A stretch of 64,000 nucleotides of DNA from Bufo bufo (lineage: Eukaryota; Chordata; Amphibia; Anura; Bufonidae). The notes beneath the pieces were generated by a model. It was not told the DNA's origin and made no database searches. It was given only the letters and a program-made list of their open reading frames with translations. This document shows positions 23,120-34,114 of this stretch, in pieces (position 1 is the stretch's first letter; the number at the start of each line of letters is the position of its first letter). The position numbers were made by a program, and so were the translations under genes. The stretch lies in assembly GCF_905171765.1 (NCBI RefSeq), contig NC_053398.1, forward strand, positions 46,530,323 through 46,594,322. The letters are read 5' to 3'.

Positions 23120-23939
23120 GTCTATAGGCTTGGAAAGTATAGTTTGCAATTGGATTGAAAACTGGCTGAAGGACTGTGTCCAGAGAGTTGTGGTCAATGA
23201 TTCCTATTCAGAATGGTCCCGGGTTATAAGTGGTGTACCCCAAGGTTCAGTACTGGGTCCTCTATTATTTATTTATTAATGCTATCGAGGACGGGATTAA
23301 CCCTTAGGACACCAGCGCCGTACATGTATGGCGCAGAAATGCGGGACAGAAATCCCAGCGCAGTACAGGTACGGCACGCTGATCGGGCGGGTGCAGGAGC
23401 TGTGCCTGCCCGATCAGAGGCAGGGGTCCGGCTGTCACTGATAGCCGGACCCCTGCTGTATGCGCCGGCATTGGTGAAATCACAGATGCTGGCGCATTAA
23501 CCCTTGCAGGGCCGCGGTCAGCGCTGACCGTGGCACATGCGGTATCCTCATGGGTGTTGGTGTCCATGGGGTCCCCGTGCTGCTGAGACGGGGACCCCAT
23601 GGCAGGGAAGGCAGCCCAAAGCCTTCCTTAGGCATCGTGGCTGCCTTCCGGGAGAGCCTGTGAGATCCAGCCCCCTGGATCTCACAGGCAAGCAGGCTGC
23701 AAGCATATTACAGTGTGTAATACACTTACAGCCAATGCATTACAATACAGAAGTATTGTAATGCATTGTAAAGGGGATCAGACCGCCAAAAGTTGCAGTC
23801 CCAGAGGGGGACTGCAAAAAAAAAAAAAAGTTTTCCACAAAAAATTAAAAGTTTCAAGTAAAAAAAAAATCATCCTTTTCCAAAAATAAAGTAATTTTTT
23901 TTTGTAAGAAATAGGGAAAAAAAGAAAAGTAGACATTTT

Positions 23940-25400
23940 AGGTATCACCGCGTTCGTATCGACCGGCTCTATAAAAATATCACATGACCTAACCGCTCAG
24001 GTGAACACCGTCAAATAGGTAAAATAAAAACATTTTTTGCCTCCTTACATCACTAAAAGTGCAACACCAGTCGATCAAAAAGGCGTATGCCTTCCAAAAT
24101 CACACCAATCTAACCGTCACCTCATCCCACAAAAAATGAGCCACTACCTAAGACAATTGCCTAAAAATTAAAAAAAACTATGGCTCTCAGACTATGGAGA
24201 CACTAAAACATGATTTTTTTTTTCAAAATTGATATTAGTGTATAAAACTTAAATAAATAAAAAAGTATACATATTATGTATTGCCACGTCCGTGACGACC
24301 TGCTCTATAAAAATATCACATGATTTAACCCCTCAGAAGAACACTGTAAAAAATAAATAAAATTAAAACGGTGTCAAAAAGCCATTTTGTCACCTTACAT
24401 CACAAAAAGTGTAATAGCAAGCAATCAAAAAGTCATATGCACCCCAAAATATCATTGTGTAAAACTTAAATAAAAAGCATACAAATTAGGTATCACCACG
24501 TCCGTAACAACCTGCTCTATAAAAATATCACATGACCTAACCCCTCAGGTGAACACCGTACAAAAAATAAAAATAAAAACAGTGCCAAAAAAGCCATTTT
24601 TTGTCACCTTACATCACAAAAATTGCATCACCAAGCGATCAAAAAGGCGTATGCCCCCCAAAATAGTGCAAATCAAACTGTCACCTTATCCCGCAAAAAA
24701 TGAGACCCTACCTAAGACAATCGGTTTAAAAAATAAAAAAGCTATGGCTCGCAGACAATGGAGACACTAAAATATGATTTTTTTTGCTTCAAAACTGCTA
24801 TTATTGTGCTAAAGTGAAATAAAAAAAAGAATGTATACATATTAGGTATTGCCGCGCCCGTAACAACCTGCTCTATAAAAATATCATATGACCTAACCAC
24901 TCAGTTGAACACCATTAAAAAAATGGTGTCAAAAAAGCAATTTTTTGTCACATTACATCACAAAAAGTGTAATAGCAAGCGATCAAAAAGTCCAATCAAT
25001 CCAATAGTACCAATCAAACCGTCATCTCATACTGAAAAAAATTAGCCCCTATATAAGACAGTCGCCCAAAATACAAATTAAAAACTATGGCTTTCAGAAT
25101 ATGGAGCACTAAAAAAAATATTTTTTTTCAAAAATGCTTTATTATGTAAAACTGAAACAAACAACCAAAAAAGTAACATTTGGTATTTTCGCGTCCGTAA
25201 CAGCCTTCTCTATAAAAATACCACATGATCTAACCTGTCAGATGAACACTGTAAATAACAAAAAATAAAAACGGTTCCAAAACAGCTATTTTTGTTACCT
25301 TGCCTCACAAAAAGTGTAATATAGAGCAACCAAAAATCATATGTACCCTAAAATAATACCAAAAGAACTGCCATTTTATCCCGTAGTTTCCATTTTTTGG
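23940..25400. repeat. Tandem array of about 340-bp units inside the TTAA element
   Basis: The marker CTCTATAAAAATATCA recurs at 23967, 24303, 24515, 24871 and (CTCTATAAAAATACCA) 25208, giving spacings of 336, 212, 356 and 337 bases. Each unit also carries CACCTTACATCACAAAAAGTG-like and CTATGGCTCTCAGAC-like words. The third spacing is a unit with an internal deletion. No coding content is seen. Confidence 0.9.
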
Positions 25401-26180
25401 GATTTTCTACTCTAGGGGTGCATCAGGGGGTCTTCAAATGAGACATGGTGTCAAAAAAACAGTCCCGCAAAATCTGCCTTACAAAAACCATATGGTGTTC
25501 CTTTCCTTCTGCGCCATGCCATGTGCCCATACAGCAGTTTACGACCACATATGGGGTGTTTCTGCAAAATACAGAATCAGAGCAAAAAATATAGAGTTTT
25601 GTTTGGCTGTTAACCCTTTCTTTGTTAGTGGAAAAAGATTGATTAAAATGGAAAATCTGCCAAAAAAGTAAAATTCTGAAATTTCCTCTCCATTTTCCAT
25701 TAATTCTTGTGGAACACCTAAAGGGTTAACAAAGTTTGTAAAATCAGTTTTGAATACCTTGGGGGTGTAGTTTCTAAAATGTGGTCATTTTTGGGTGGTT
25801 TCTATTATGTAAGCCTCACAAAGTGACTTCAGACCTTAACTGGTCCTTAAAAAGTGGGTTTTGGAAATTTCCTGAAAATTTTCAAGATTTGCTTCTAAAC
25901 ATCTAAGCCTTCTAACGTCCACAAAAAATAAAATAGCATTCACAAAATGATCCAAACATGAAGTACACATATAAGGAATGTAAAGTAATAACTATTTTTG
26001 GAGTTATTGCTATGTATTATAAAAGTAGAGAAATGGAAATTTGCTAATTTTTCCCAATTTTTGGTAAATTTGGTATTTTTTATTAAAAAAAATTAAATTT
26101 TGTGACTCAATTTTACCACTGTCATAAAGTACAATCAATATGTGACTAGAAAACATTCTCAGAATGGCCTGGATAAGTAA

Positions 26181-27158
26181 GGCTATTTTCACATTCGCGT
26201 TTGGTGCGGATCCGTCATGAATCTGCACAAACGCATCCGTTCAGATAATACAACCACATGCATCCGTTCAGAACGGATCCATTTGTATTATCTTTAACAT
26301 AGCCAAAACGTATCTGTTTTGAACACAATTGAAAGTCAATGGGGGACGGATCCGTTTTCTATTGTGCCATATTGTGTCAGTGAAAACAGATCCGTCCCTA
26401 TTGACTTACTGTCACGATCAGTGTGTGTGTGTGTGTATGTGTGTGTGGGGGACTCCACACTGAACACAGGAGGGAAGGGGAACAGTAACTGAGCCTGGAA
26501 ACTAGGGAAGAAACAGGTCACCTCCTAGACAACCCTAATCCGGGCCCTGACTACCTATCAATATGAATAGACCTTGAAGGTAGGAACATTCATAAGCAGG
26601 ATACCTAGGCCCTGATTTCCCTATAAGGCCCTGGAATAAGTATAGGACCAGAGACAACCCATTCTTCCCCAGATGGACGAATGGAAGTCTCTGTCTCAGG
26701 CCCAGATACAACAACAGGGAATATAACAAATACAAACAAACGCGACACTTAACTTCTGTAGATATGGAAGAACGGGAACACCAGAGAGGATCTCACACCA
26801 GCTCAGCCAAACCCAAATGAAGCTATCAACAGCATAGTCAGAAGTGTGGGGTGAGACTATAAAGGGTAAAATGTTAGATTCCTCCACTCTCAGCCAATCT
26901 CCTTGATTTCCTGACATCAGTCACCGGAGGGACCATGACACTTACATTGTGTGTCAGGACGGATCCTTTGGCTCAGTTTTGTCAGACGGACACCTCCAAA
27001 GCGGAATGGAGGCGGAACGAAGCCAAACTGATGCATTCTGACCGGATCCTTATCCATTCAGAATGCATTAAGGGCAGAACTGATCCGTTTTGGACCGCTT
27101 GTGAGATCTCTGAATGGATCTCACAAACGGAAACCAAAACACCAGTGTGAAAGTAACC
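26181..27158. mobile_element. Harbinger-like MITE, split by a solo LTR
   Basis: TAA at 26178-26180 and 27159-27161 flank GGCTATTTTCACATTCGCG and the inverse of CAGTGTGAAAGTAACC. GGATCCGTC and GACGGATCC words are in both halves. Without the LTR it would be about 440 bp, like its relatives. Confidence 0.85.
26410..26940. mobile_element. 531-bp solo LTR, TGTCAC...ATGACA
   Basis: The 5-bp duplication CTTAC (26405-26409, 26941-26945) is perfect, and the ends are TGTCACGATC and GGACCATGACA. A (GT)n run follows the left end. CTATAAAGGG near 26857 could be the promoter in plus orientation. It resembles the LTR at 32157 in GGTCACCTCCTAG and the following words. Confidence 0.88.
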
Positions 27159-27441
27159 TAAAAGTGACACATGTCAGATTTGCAAAAATCGGCCTGGTAT
27201 TTAAGGTGAAAAGTGGATCAGTAGTGAAGGGGGTTAATAGCACCATTTCTATTTTTGCAGATGACACTAAGCTATGTAGTACTGTGCAGTCTATGGAAGA
27301 TGTCTATACACTACAAGCTGATTGAACACTCTGAGTGATTGGGCATCAACTTGGCAAATGAGGTTCATTGTGGATAAATGTAAAGTTATGCATCTTGGTA
27401 GTAATAATCTATGTGCATCATATGTCCTAGGTGAAGTAACA

Positions 27442-27691
27442 CATTTGACGGTGTTAACATACAGTGTGTTTAAAAACACACCGCGCCGGCACATGTCTCA
27501 TGCTTTTACATATTCCAAAGCTTTCATAAATTTTCCCTTAGCAGGGGCAGGTGACGTTTAAACACACATGGTGTTATGGGATTACAGCAAAGTACAGTAA
27601 ATAAAAAAGTGTCTTGGGGGAACGTTATTGTTGCAAGTGGCATTAGTGAAACGATGCAGGCCGCAGCAGCTGTACACAACGTGATGGTAGG
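27442..27691. repeat. Left part of a tandem repeat interrupted by the BEL element
   Basis: CATTAGTGAAACGATGCAGG and CCGCAGCAGCTGTACAC align with 44286-44320 in the right part. Joined to 43756 onward they form a continuous unit of the same kind as the following units. Confidence 0.75.
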
Positions 27692-28988
27692 TGTGGCAGG
27701 CGCAGCACTATGAAGTGCCTTTTGCGCTGTGGCATTAGAAGAATTTTGATATCTCTGACTTTTAGTCTAACCAGACTGTTACTCTGTAATTCCTCTAGCG
27801 CCGTTCTATGGAAACAGTAGGTTTAAAGAGCACACCAAATGCTTGAAATAACTTTTTTATTAACTTCAACTTTTCTTTATATATAACAGTGCCGCCTTTG
27901 CAGCAGATCGTCCATGTACATAACACGTGTTGAAAAGATATCACAAAATGGCGGTATGCATAAGATGGTGGTTCAACTGTTCAATCTTGTCATTCAACAT
28001 AAAATGGTGGATATATTTCTCTCTTGAGTATCTGTACTCTCACTTTAAGTTATTTAAGCAATTTATGATCTCTCTGAGAGGTATATCTGAGGTCTAACTA
28101 ATAGTTCACTTGCTGAATTTGGTCGCAATTTGCAGTATGCAGTTAGCAGTAACAATTTGCAGATTGGTTGAGTATGATCTGGTATGGTTGTATGCAATTT
28201 GGATTGCAATATAGAATTTGAATGGTTGCAATTGGTATTTGTAGTTTGCAATTGGATGCAATATGCAATTGTAGCTTGCTATTTGTATTTGGTTGAACTG
28301 TAAGTAAACACACATATAACTGGTTCAGTATACAGTTCTAATCACTATATTAACAGTAGGAACATCATATAACTGTTCTAAATACCTATTTTGGCTTCTT
28401 GTTCCCATAAAAACACAGCTCTCAGAGGAGTGAATTTCTCTTCAGCTCTTATCTCTGGTGAATAATGATTCTAGTAGCAGGAGCTGGGGTAATTGTGTGA
28501 GGCTATATAACCAAGCAGAAAAAAAGGATGAGTGGACGAGCGCCAATGCACAATAAGAAGGTAGATACAGTTAAGGAGATTAGAAATCTGGCTTAATGGT
28601 CTTGAAGTAAAGAGGAAACCCAAAGGTGTGAAGCTAGTGAGTTATTATAGGACCAATTTAGGATGATAGACACCTGATGTCCAGGGGACACCAAAGGTGA
28701 ATCCATCAAGTGATAAAATCAACGTAAAAAATATATTATACTGACGTTAAAATAACAATCAAATTGATAACTTCAAAATTAAATCAATTCAGTATATATG
28801 CACACTATGTGTGTTACTCACTTCACCAGGGAGGGTGGCGCAAGATAAACTCAAGACACTTGACGTCAAACCCTCCCCCGCCGAGGTCGCATGTAGAGTG
28901 GTAAATTTCTTGGTGTCCTCCAAATAGATGACCCGGTGGACTCTCAATATGGAACAAGGAAATTCTTTATTGCAGATAAGCTCAACGT

Positions 28989-29018
28989 GTTTCAGGGTGC
29001 TGATCACCCCTTCATCAG
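28989..29018 (-). ncRNA. Hammerhead-ribozyme-like core
   Basis: On the minus strand CTGATGA (29012-29018), an 18-base segment that can form GGGTG/CACCC, and GAAAC (28989-28993) are in hammerhead order. Flanks GGAGCACG and ACGTTGAG follow. Hammerheads of this compact type are known in Penelope-like retroelements. Activity is not shown. Confidence 0.6.
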
Positions 29019-29631
29019 GAGCACGACATATACATAACAGTTACACATTCACAGGGGTATATATACATACTATATTATGGAAGAAAAAATGGTGATTCCA
29101 CGTGTTGAGGCATATACTTCTGGTCATGTGATTGTCAAAACCGGTAGTGTGTTTTGGAGCGTATATAAACAGACACTAATGTGTAGCCTGATTTTAAATA
29201 TATTATTAACAAGAAAGTTGTATACAAATTGCAGGGTCTAGATTGCAATAAAATAAAGTAAAAGAGGGATATATTCCCAAAAGGGTGAAGTAGATTCTTA
29301 CTGTGACCGGAGCGGAGTTCGCAATCACTTCCGGTGACGCGGCCAAAAGTTCGGGTGTGCGCTCCAGCAATGGAATGCATCAGGCATGGAATTTAGTGTG
29401 GGACGCAAAGTGCAATATAGGGGCAGGATAAATGTAGAGGGATATCACATGGTTGGATGGTGCACTCTCAACCTCCACCCGCTAAACTTAGCACTCCAAA
29501 ATTATGTTATACATGCCGGTCACATGATCAAAGATGATCCATTGGTGGAGCGCATCGGGCCATTTCCGGTCACATGTTAAACACACGATCATTGTGTATG
29601 CGCTACAAACAAGGAGCTTCTCATAGCGTAA

Positions 29632-29747
29632 TGACAGCTGGGAAAAAGAAAGAGGGGGCTGGCAAGTCTATATGCCTACATGTACCGGACAATATCAATA
29701 TCTCATAAATATATAGATATATAAATATAAATCCAAATATAAATATA

Positions 29748-29792
<45 letters not shown>

Positions 29793-30020
29793 TAAGTTAA
29801 AAAAGGGAGGAATAAACATCTATAAAAGGGAAATAAATATAAATGGTAAACAATGAGGCAAATTTATAGAACTAATAAAAATAAAAAAAACAAAAAAACA
29901 TAATGACAGCTGGAAGAAGAAAAAAGAAAAAAAATGAAAAAGGGGGCTGATAAGTCTATATGCCTACACGTACCGGACAATATAAATATCTCATAAATAT
30001 ATAAATATAAATCCAAATAT
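29632..30020 (+). repeat. Tandem duplication of about 265 bp plus (AT)n
   Basis: AATGACAGCTGG, GTCTATATGCCTACA and GTACCGGACAATAT occur at about 29630-29690 and again at 29902-29982 in the same order. An (AT)n run of about 36 bases lies between, at 29750-29786. Confidence 0.85.
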
Positions 30021-30419
30021 AAAAATAGACATATATTAATTAAGTTGAAAAAAAAAAAAAAGTGTGAGGCTGGTTGTAATTGGTGAAAACTCTTGCTGTG
30101 TGAGAAGCTGGCTGTGATTGGTCTAGACTTCTGCCCAGCAACAGATTAACACTATGCTTTCTGTTGTTTCTGCTGTGTCACTGAGCTTACTTTACATTAC
30201 AAAAGGAATCTTAAAGGCATATTATCGTTTTCTGCTTCTGTAAACACAAAATATAACAGTTATATCACATCCAAAATATGATGTCACAGTAAATAACTCT
30301 GCTTGTGTCTTTAACACATAAACATAGGAACTGTATTAAGGTTATTAGCAGTTTTAGCTGTATGCACATATAAGGCTATACTAGCAACCTAGGACAGGTC
30401 TTAGCTGGCCAGCTACACT

Positions 30420-30777
30420 CCCACCAAAATTACCTATAATTCTACGTTCTTAGTGGTAGGACTTGAACATGAATTTGAGGAATTTTCCATCAGGTTCTCA
30501 GCTTCGAAGTGTCTTTAATCACTCTCAAGTAGAACAACTAACTTCTATATAGGACGTTCCAACTTGAGTGGAGTAGTGAGACATTTTCCTTTTTTGTCAA
30601 GTTTTGAGTATCCTATTTGTAACAACACTCTTCTTACTAGTTTGTCTTCATCCTTTTGAACTTCTTGAACTCTGGACAATTTCTATTGACTTCTAGGTAA
30701 ATCTTCTTCTTTTACTAACACTATGTCACCAACTTGGACATTTCTTCTGGATGTTTGCCATTTACTTCTTAGCATAA
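30420..30777 (-). pseudogene. BEL integrase C-terminal fragment
   Basis: Minus-strand reading from about 30777 gives LMLRSKWQTSRRNVQVGDIV, then stop-interrupted VLVKEEDLP-like and VRRVLLQIGYSKLDKKGK. These match the C-terminal region of BEL/Pao integrases (VGD.V...L...W). It is directly fused to the RT fragment by a deletion. Stops make it non-functional. Confidence 0.8.
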
Positions 30778-31266
30778 GATTCTGTATTCTGCTGGCTCTG
30801 AATCTGTATCTCTGTCCTCCCACCATAGAAATCTCAGGAAGTCTCTATCTTCATTCTTCACATGAAACTGGTGGAACATCTTTTCAACGTCACACAATAC
30901 TGCTACGGGATACTTTTTGAATCTACAGAGTACTCCAGGCAGAGTGTTTGTAAGATCTGGTCCTTTTAGTAGATGATCATTCAATGCAGCACCATTGTAC
31001 TTTGCTGAGCAATCAAATTCAACTCTAATCTTATCTGGTTTCTTTGAGTGGTAAACACCTTGATGTGGGATGTACCACACTCCTTCTTTAGGTTGATTAT
31101 TAACTTTCTCTGCATGTCCTTCTTCGAGGATGCCTTCCATGAATTTCAAATAATAATTCTTGAATTTGGGATCTCTTCCCATCTTTTTCTTCAAACATTT
31201 CATTCTTACTAGGGCAAGATTTCTGTTATTTGGCAGACGAGGTCGCTCTCTAGAGGGTAAGGGCAT
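30778..31266 (-). pseudogene. BEL reverse transcriptase, N-terminal part
   Basis: 163 residues ending in the deletion joint. WYIPHQGVYHSKKPDKIRVE is the BEL RT entry, FDCSAKYNGAALNDHLLKGP follows, and VAVLCDVEKMFHQFHVKNED holds the motif A Asp. The YxDD motif C is missing. Starts near 31260 follow a frameshift from the protease linker. Confidence 0.92.
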
Positions 31267-31299
31267 TTCAAGATGACCTTGTTGATTCTGCTGAATACT

Positions 31300-31626
31300 T
31301 TATTCTAGAGTGTGTTCGAACTTTATGTCTTCTTGTGATACACTCTTTTCTTTAGAACTTATGTCTGCAAAGTCGGATTCAAGGATCTTGATTACTTTTG
31401 CTGGACTTACAGTTGGTAACTCTTGGACAGATTTTCGATGACACAATCCTGTCACCTGCCTTGAGTTTGCGATCTGCTGTTTTCCTCTAACAACACCCCA
31501 TCCTAGATCAGTTTGAACAGTGTAGGGTTCACCCTTCCCTCCTGTGATTATCTTTCGTGGTACCAAGGCTTCGGGACAATCGTAACCTATCAACAGTCCA
31601 ACACCAAACTCCTTCAGCGGGGACAT
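31300..31626 (-). pseudogene. BEL protease-RT linker
   Basis: GVGLLIGYDCPEALVPRKII and GEPYTVQTDLGWGVVRG are the conserved block following the BEL aspartic protease. It lacks its own function here and is separated from neighbours by frameshifts and stops. Confidence 0.9.
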
Positions 31627-31689
31627 TTCATGAGATATGACAGATAGGTGCTCCCATTCATTGGCTGTTTTACAGATAGGTATGCGATC

Positions 31690-32156
31690 TCAATATAGAG
31701 GTATATAGTCTTTTGTATAAGATGGAGGTAGATCTAATGTGCAGTTTGAATGAAGTCCTCTAACTCTCAGTCCTTTGACCCTTTGACTGTTCACTAATAT
31801 GTCTCTCCCCGTCATTGTGGTGAGTTTGAGCTTCACTGGTTCTGTAGCCAATTGTAATTTCTTGCAGATTTCTTGATCAATGAAGGTGACATCACTCTGG
31901 GCATCCAGTAGCGCATAGGCGTATACCTTCTTGTTCTTCCTTTTAGGATTTAATATGCACACTGGTACAACCATTGATGTGCCATTGCTTTCTCCTTCCC
32001 TCACTCTGCAAGAGAATACTGATACTTTCTTTCCTTCCTCAGTATCTTTAGGTAGAGGATTTATCTTTCTTTGGATGTTCTTCATGTAGTGGTGTAGGAT
32101 GGCGTCCTTTGAAAATGCTGCATGTGGCCTTTTTCTTACACTCCTTAGTAACATGG
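31690..32156 (-). pseudogene. BEL aspartic protease region
   Basis: YALLDAQSDVTFIDQEICKK contains the retropepsin-like D-(A/T)-(Q/G)-S active site as seen in vertebrate BEL elements, followed by KLKLTTMTGRD. The upstream part KKRPHAAFSKDAILHHYM is the tail of the Gag zinc-knuckle region. The open frame continues upstream into the inserted LTR; those residues are not part of the protein. Confidence 0.9.
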
Positions 32157-33708
32157 TGTCACGGAGGGTAAGACAAGGGAAGAAAACAGAACAAGGCAAA
32201 GCAAACAAAAACAACTGACTAGACCCCAAATGCTAGGGAACAAAGGGGTCACCTCCTAGCAATCCCTAAAACACTTTCCCTAAGCTGCTATGCCCATGTG
32301 CATATCTGTGTCACGACCATGGTCATGGTCGTGACTCCTGAACCGCATGCTGTTGCCTGCGGTCTGGTTTGGTTGTTCAATCACAGCTGAGGGCCGCTAG
32401 TTTGTTGCCTCACTTGTGGTTGCCGCTGGCAACATTAGGTATGTAGCAGTAGAGCAGCTGGAGCTGGTTGCTAGGCTGCTCGCTGTCATAGCAGGCGGTT
32501 GTCTCTGGCGACTTGTGTGATATGTGTGCACTTTCCATGTTTGGTGTGCACGGGGTTGTTTGTGTATTCACTTCCCCTTTAAATTGCTGTCTTCCCTTGT
32601 CTGGTTTTGGAAGAGTTAATTCCCTTCTCTGTCTGTGAACACTGGGTGTGTCTGAGTGTGGGTGTGGCCACTTGGGGCTATTTAGCTCCTGTTGATGCCA
32701 GTAGTTGAGGGGTACTTCAGCCATGGTTGCTGGAGTCATCCTCCTGCTTATTTACCATCTGCCAGTGTGGGCCACCCTTGTGGTCATAAGTTTATGTTAC
32801 ACATGATGTTATGAAGGTGTGTGTTTGGTATGCTTGTTTGGTGCAGCTTATGGTCCTGGGTTCCTGTGTGATGTGTGGTGTGTCCTTTTTGTGTTCTGGA
32901 CAGCAGAACTTGCACATGGGTTCCAAGCTTTGTTGTCTGTGGCAGGTGGGTGTTGTGCTTGTTGCATTTACCTGTCATTGCCATAAGTTGTTTCTGTTCC
33001 CCTTTTCTTGTAGCTTGGCCAGTGAGACTCCTGTTCCTCCGTGCCTAGGAGGAACAGGTCGTCTTACCCTGCTCCTAGTTGAGGGCCACCCTGAGGGCTA
33101 GTAGGAGTCTTTAGGTTCCGGTGTATGAGCCCTCCTACCATCAGGGTCGGCTCATACAGCCAGGAGACAGGGTCAGAGTTAGGGATATGATAGGAGGTGA
33201 CCTGCTCCCTGAGCTCTGTCCTGGCCTTGCAGCGACCAACATCTTCTGGCATCGCACTGCTGAGGGTTTCCCCCATCCTCAGCCGTGAAAATCTGGATGG
33301 TAGATATGCACATGCCCACGTATCTAGGACTATAACACACTGAACCAAACCCTCAGCTGTAGAGAAGAGGGAAAGAGACACCCAGCTCCTTCTACAAACG
33401 AAGGAGCTAGAGTCACCCTAGAGGCCTAGTCAAAACAGACACAGAAGGAAAAAGGGAAAAGGACTTATCTTGAGATGTGTTGGAGCAGACGATCCACCAA
33501 ACTTCCAGAGCTCACACAAGGCAGAACTATAACGCGCAAAGGCTATAGGGAGAGAGAAGAATAAATAGCCTCACCAATTACCTAACGAACAACACCTGGG
33601 AGGAGGTGGGATTCTGCTCAAACCCACAACAAAACAAACTGTCAGATCGAGTCACGTGCAGCAATTCTGACAGATCTCCTTAGAACACCCACAGGGCAGG
33701 GCGTGACA
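32157..33708. mobile_element. LTR-type insertion in the BEL gag, itself interrupted
   Basis: CATGG duplication (32152-32156, 33709-33713) with ends TGTCACGGAGGG and GGGCGTGACA. No coding. Another LTR (32309-33290) is nested in it; without that it would be 570 bp, close to the LTR at 26410, which it resembles. It interrupts the second zinc knuckle. Confidence 0.88.
32309..33290. mobile_element. Solo LTR nested in the previous LTR
   Basis: ATCTG at 32304-32308 and 33291-33295 flank 982 bp beginning TGTCACGACCATGG and ending AGCCGTGAAA (expected GTGACA with one change). The left end carries CGACCATGGTCATGGTCG, a small palindrome. The right flank joins the left to give ATATCTGGATGGTAG. Confidence 0.75.
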
Positions 33709-33713
33709 CATGG

Positions 33714-34114
33714 CCTTTTCTTAGGCATCCAAAACACAGTTGGTTATCCAGCACAAATTTTTTCTTTTCTTCTGGGGACTTCTCCTTCAATTCTTGGCAC
33801 TAATGTATGGAGTGGTTCTCTCCACAGAACATACATTTGAAGGTAGTCTGAAGATTTGTCGGTTCTGTCTCTCTATTGATCCCAGTAGTGACTTTGGACT
33901 TGCTCTCGTAGGTATCTGAACCTTTAGCTGCTGTGTTGGTTGCAAAGCTAGTTGCTCTTGCACGTCTTATCTCTCTTGCAGGCCTTTCTTCTAAGGATTT
34001 TAAGACGTAAGATGATGTTACTGGATTACATGCTATTCGTGCTTCCTTATTGATGAACTCAGAGAACTCTTTAAAACTTGGGAAGTTCTTGCCTAGATCT
34101 AACTGTTCAGTCAC
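33714..34114 (-). pseudogene. BEL Gag C-terminal part with zinc-knuckle region
   Basis: Reads TEQLDLGKNFPSFKEFSEFI, VTSSYVLKSLEERPARE, then FKCMFCGENHSIH (first Cys-His knuckle, with a stop after it) and LDNQLCFGCLRKGH, where the second knuckle is cut by the LTR at 33708. BEL Gags typically carry such knuckles for nucleic-acid binding. Confidence 0.88.

Larger units (their letters stand above)
23301..27233. mobile_element. Large TTAA-target, piggyBac-like non-autonomous element
   Basis: TTAA at 23297-23300 and 27234-27237. Ends are CCCTTAGGACACC and ...GTGAAGGGGG, i.e. TTAACCCTT...GGGGTTAA, the pattern of piggyBac-type ends. Removal of the insert with one TTAA restores the LINE codons for GIN-STIS across the junction. 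The interior is non-coding: a GC-rich left part with palindromes (GGGGTCCCCGTGCTG / GACGGGGACCCC), a tandem array at 23940-25400 and an AT-rich right part. A Harbinger-like MITE lies at 26181. Superfamily call is from ends and target only. Confidence 0.8.
22780..27440 (+). pseudogene. LINE reverse transcriptase relic (CR1/L2-like), split by nested insertions
   Basis: Two plus-strand parts form one RT palm. Part A (22780-23297) encodes VDVVFLDFAKAFDTVPH (catalytic motif A Asp) and [14 protein letters not shown]. Part B (27238-27440) encodes ISIFADDTKLC (the F/YxDD motif C) and DWASTWQMRFIVDKCKVMHL. The parts are separated by a 3.9-kb element whose TTAA duplication lies in the codons joining them, and part A carries a 147-bp hAT MITE at 22973. 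Upstream and downstream parts of the LINE are missing. Confidence 0.9.
28505..30061 (+). mobile_element. Retroposed insert with poly-A end, Penelope-like
   Basis: The 10-bp duplication GTGTGAGGCT (28495-28504, 30062-30071) flanks it, and the right end is a run of As, so it was likely made by target-primed reverse transcription. It contains a hammerhead-like core (28989-29018), a 265-bp tandem duplication and (AT)n. No RT coding region is seen. The Penelope-like assignment rests on the ribozyme motif. Confidence 0.7.
27692..30417 (-). repeat. 3' LTR of the BEL element (holds a 1.56-kb insertion)
   Basis: The stretch 27694-28124 matches 36539-36975 with few differences, and 30121-30266 matches 42522-42668. 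TATATATAAC-like words and a TTTATTAAC are present. The AT-rich middle (28125-28504) has many GCAATTTGCAG-type short repeats. The insert is at 28505-30061. Confidence 0.9.

Noticed and set aside
23213..23761. Open frames of 74-98 codons
   Set aside because: They fall in the GC-rich palindromic part of the TTAA element and appear on both strands as mirror images.
32289..33320. Inverted pair CCCATGTGCATATCT / AGATATGCACATG as hAT or foldback ends
   Set aside because: The ATCTG duplication places the LTR ends just inside; the inverted words belong to the host LTR as a small palindrome split by the insertion.
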